Assembly: GCA_013152475.1 (NCBI GenBank)
Contig: JAADGH010000239.1
Coordinates: forward strand, 139,291-180,633
Source of the DNA: Planctomycetota bacterium
GTDB lineage: Bacteria; Planctomycetota; Brocadiia; JAADGH01
Direction: 5' to 3'
DNA length: 41,343 bases
The notes below the pieces were generated by a model. That model had not been told where the DNA came from and did not search any database. It saw nothing but the letters and a program-made list of their open reading frames with translations. The translations under genes and the position numbers were made by a program. Below are positions 39,928 to 41,343 of this stretch, in pieces. The number at the start of each line of letters is the position of its first letter. The first letter of the stretch is position 1.

Positions 39928-41343
39928 ATGAAATCAAATGCCAAAGATCAGCTCGATTGGCTCGACCGGATCGACAAAATCCACGAGCCGGGTTACATGA
40001 ACTGGATCACCACCGCATGGGCAACGATGCTCATCAAACAGGGCATCGTCCTCGCGGAAGATGCGCCCACGGCGGCCCGGGGCGTGCTTGAACTCTGGGA
40101 GCAGCCTGTCACGGAAGACCAGATAGGCCCGCACATGCACGGGGCCGACCGCCACTTCATCAAGACGCTGGGCGAACGCGCGGGTGGCCGCCTCATGATC
40201 GCGCGCACGCAGCCTTCGTCGCAGCAGATGCTCATGGTGCGGCACAAGCTGATGAACCAGATGTGCCGTATCTACGACCTGCTGGAGGCCATGTTCGACC
40301 GGGCCGAGAAACACGTCGACACCATCATGCCCGGATACACACATTTTCGACACGCGCAGCCTACCACATTCGGCCACTATATTCTCTCCGGAGCCGACGC
40401 GATCGCGCGCAGCACGGAGACTCTTGAGCACGGCTATCACCTGATGAGCCTCTGCGAAATGGGATGCGGCGCGCTGGCAGGAACGAGCTGGCCCATCGAC
40501 CGCGACCTTGTGCGCGAGTACCTGGGCATGGAGGGGTTGATCGAGAACGCCAACGACGCGGTGAGCTACACCGACGGCTTTCTCGTCGTCGCGTGCGGCC
40601 TCACCAATGTCACCAACATCGCGAGCCGTGTTGCACTGGACATCAGCTATTGGTCGGGCGTGGAATATGGTTTTCTGGACGCCGGGTCCCACCGGGGAAC
40701 CAGCTTCATGATGCCTCAGAAAGAAGGCAATCCCAACGGCATGGAGTTCGTCCGCTCGCGGGCCGGCAAGATGCTGGGGCATCTGGTGGGTGTCGCAGCC
40801 GCGGGCCAGCGCACACCGCACGGCGACGTGTTCGAGATGCTCCACATAAACGAGCCGGTGGTGGCCGCATTCGAAACGTCGCAAATCTGCATCACCGAAC
40901 TCACCACCGAAATGCAGCGGATGGGCGTGCACCCGGACCGGATGCTGGCCGTCATCCGGGAGTCCTACATTTGTGCCACCGAATTGGCCAACCAAATCGT
41001 CCGCGACGAAGAGATCAGCTTCCGCACCGCGCACCACATCGTCAACAAGTTCGTCCTCGCGTCGCAGGAGCAGAGCATCCCAGCGACAGAGGCCCGCCCA
41101 GAGCGGCTGGACGAAGCGGCCCAAGAGGTGCTGGGGCGGAAGCTGGGCATGACTGAAGCGCGGCTCCGCGAGCTGCTGGACCCGGCGTATTTCATCAGAG
41201 TGACCAATAGCCGAGGCGGCATAGCCGCCGACGAGGTGGCCCGCATGATCGCCGACCGCCGGCAGAAACTCTCCGACGCCCGGGCCCGGCACGTGAACCG
41301 GGTCGAATCGTTGGAGAACGCACAGAACAAGATGCTGTCTGAC
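39928..41343 (+). CDS. Argininosuccinate lyase-like C-N lyase, fumarase/aspartase superfamily (C-terminus beyond window)
   Basis: The frame opens at ATG 39928, after GGGAG by six bases, and is still open at the window end (472 codons). MPGYTHFRHAQPTTFGHY at 134-151 is the superfamily block that contains the Thr-His pair (T137, H138). ENANDAVSYTDGF at 206-218 follows. The signature loop at about 257-269 reads GTSFMMPQKEGNP, so the usual GSSxMPxKxNP is extended by one residue before P263 and one after E266. S259 is the likely catalytic Ser and K265 the conserved Lys. Family enzymes cleave C-N bonds to release fumarate. Urea-cycle ASL (about 460 residues) lacks the extra loop residues, and no argG or argF neighbour is seen. 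Lyases of EDDS or iminodisuccinate are ASL relatives and pair with an MmgE/PrpD epimerase, as here. The substrate is unproven. Confidence 0.85.
   Translation, partial: MKSNAKDQLDWLDRIDKIHEPGYMNWITTAWATMLIKQGIVLAEDAPTAARGVLELWEQPVTEDQIGPHMHGADRHFIKTLGERAGGRLMIARTQPSSQQMLMVRHKLMNQMCRIYDLLEAMFDRAEKHVDTIMPGYTHFRHAQPTTFGHYILSGADAIARSTETLEHGYHLMSLCEMGCGALAGTSWPIDRDLVREYLGMEGLIENANDAVSYTDGFLVVACGLTNVTNIASRVALDISYWSGVEYGFLDAGSHRGTSFMMPQKEGNPNGMEFVRSRAGKMLGHLVGVAAAGQRTPHGDVFEMLHINEPVVAAFETSQICITELTTEMQRMGVHPDRMLAVIRESYICATELANQIVRDEEISFRTAHHIVNKFVLASQEQSIPATEARPERLDEAAQEVLGRKLGMTEARLRELLDPAYFIRVTNSRGGIAADEVARMIADRRQKLSDARARHVNRVESLENAQNKMLSD

Noticed and set aside
36545..41292. Minus-strand open frames 36545-37924, 38395-39834 and 39934-41292
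   Set aside because: They are antisense shadows of the secreted glycosidase-like, MmgE/PrpD and lyase genes, and carry no recognisable domain or ribosome site.

Overview
The window looks like a GC-rich bacterial chromosome segment, most probably from a planctomycete or a close relative (PVC-type lineages, or another sulfatase-rich lineage). The clues are two surface-type proteins that start with an ELEPR motif close to the LEPR-XLL N-terminal motif of Planctomycetes, two sulfatase-family proteins, a multi-zinc-ribbon protein with a charged linker, and long secreted proteins of unknown role. The lineage is an inference; no rRNA or ribosomal gene is present to fix it.

Region 1 (1-23144, minus strand) is a single open frame. 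It starts at 23144 behind a consensus sigma-70 promoter and runs off the left edge after at least 7,714 codons. The protein is Gly/Asp/Ile/Val-rich, apparently beta-solenoid, and interrupted by three blocks that look like beta-propellers: 14 FG-GAP/VCBS repeats and two TolB/PD40-like blocks. The large plus-strand open frames here are in-register antisense shadows.

Region 2 (23145-25155) holds the giant gene's leader, a small PsbP/DUF1795-like lipoprotein and a triple zinc-ribbon protein. Region 3 (25157-31229, minus strand) is a second, 1,142-residue ELEPR protein followed by a formylglycine-type sulfatase and a Gfo/Idh/MocA oxidoreductase, probably one transcript. Region 4 (31411-36562) has a 60-residue ORF on plus. 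On minus it has a probable operon of PurO-type IMP cyclohydrolase, tandem GNAT acetyltransferase, a sulfatase-like protein with Thr at the catalytic position, and a phosphonatase-like HAD hydrolase. A lipoprotein gene lies just upstream. Region 5 (36586-41343, plus strand) has a secreted TIM-barrel-like glycosidase candidate, a 386-bp AT-richer gap, and a tight pair: an MmgE/PrpD protein and an argininosuccinate-lyase-like enzyme cut by the window edge.

Three points stand out. The two ELEPR proteins share N-terminus, repeat vocabulary and expression signals, so they look like members of one surface system of very different size. The PurO-GNAT-Thr 'sulfatase'-PhnX-like operon may handle phosphorus esters or phosphonates rather than sulfate esters. 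The PrpD/lyase pair matches in family, though not proven in function, the epimerase/lyase pair that degrades iminodisuccinate-type compounds.
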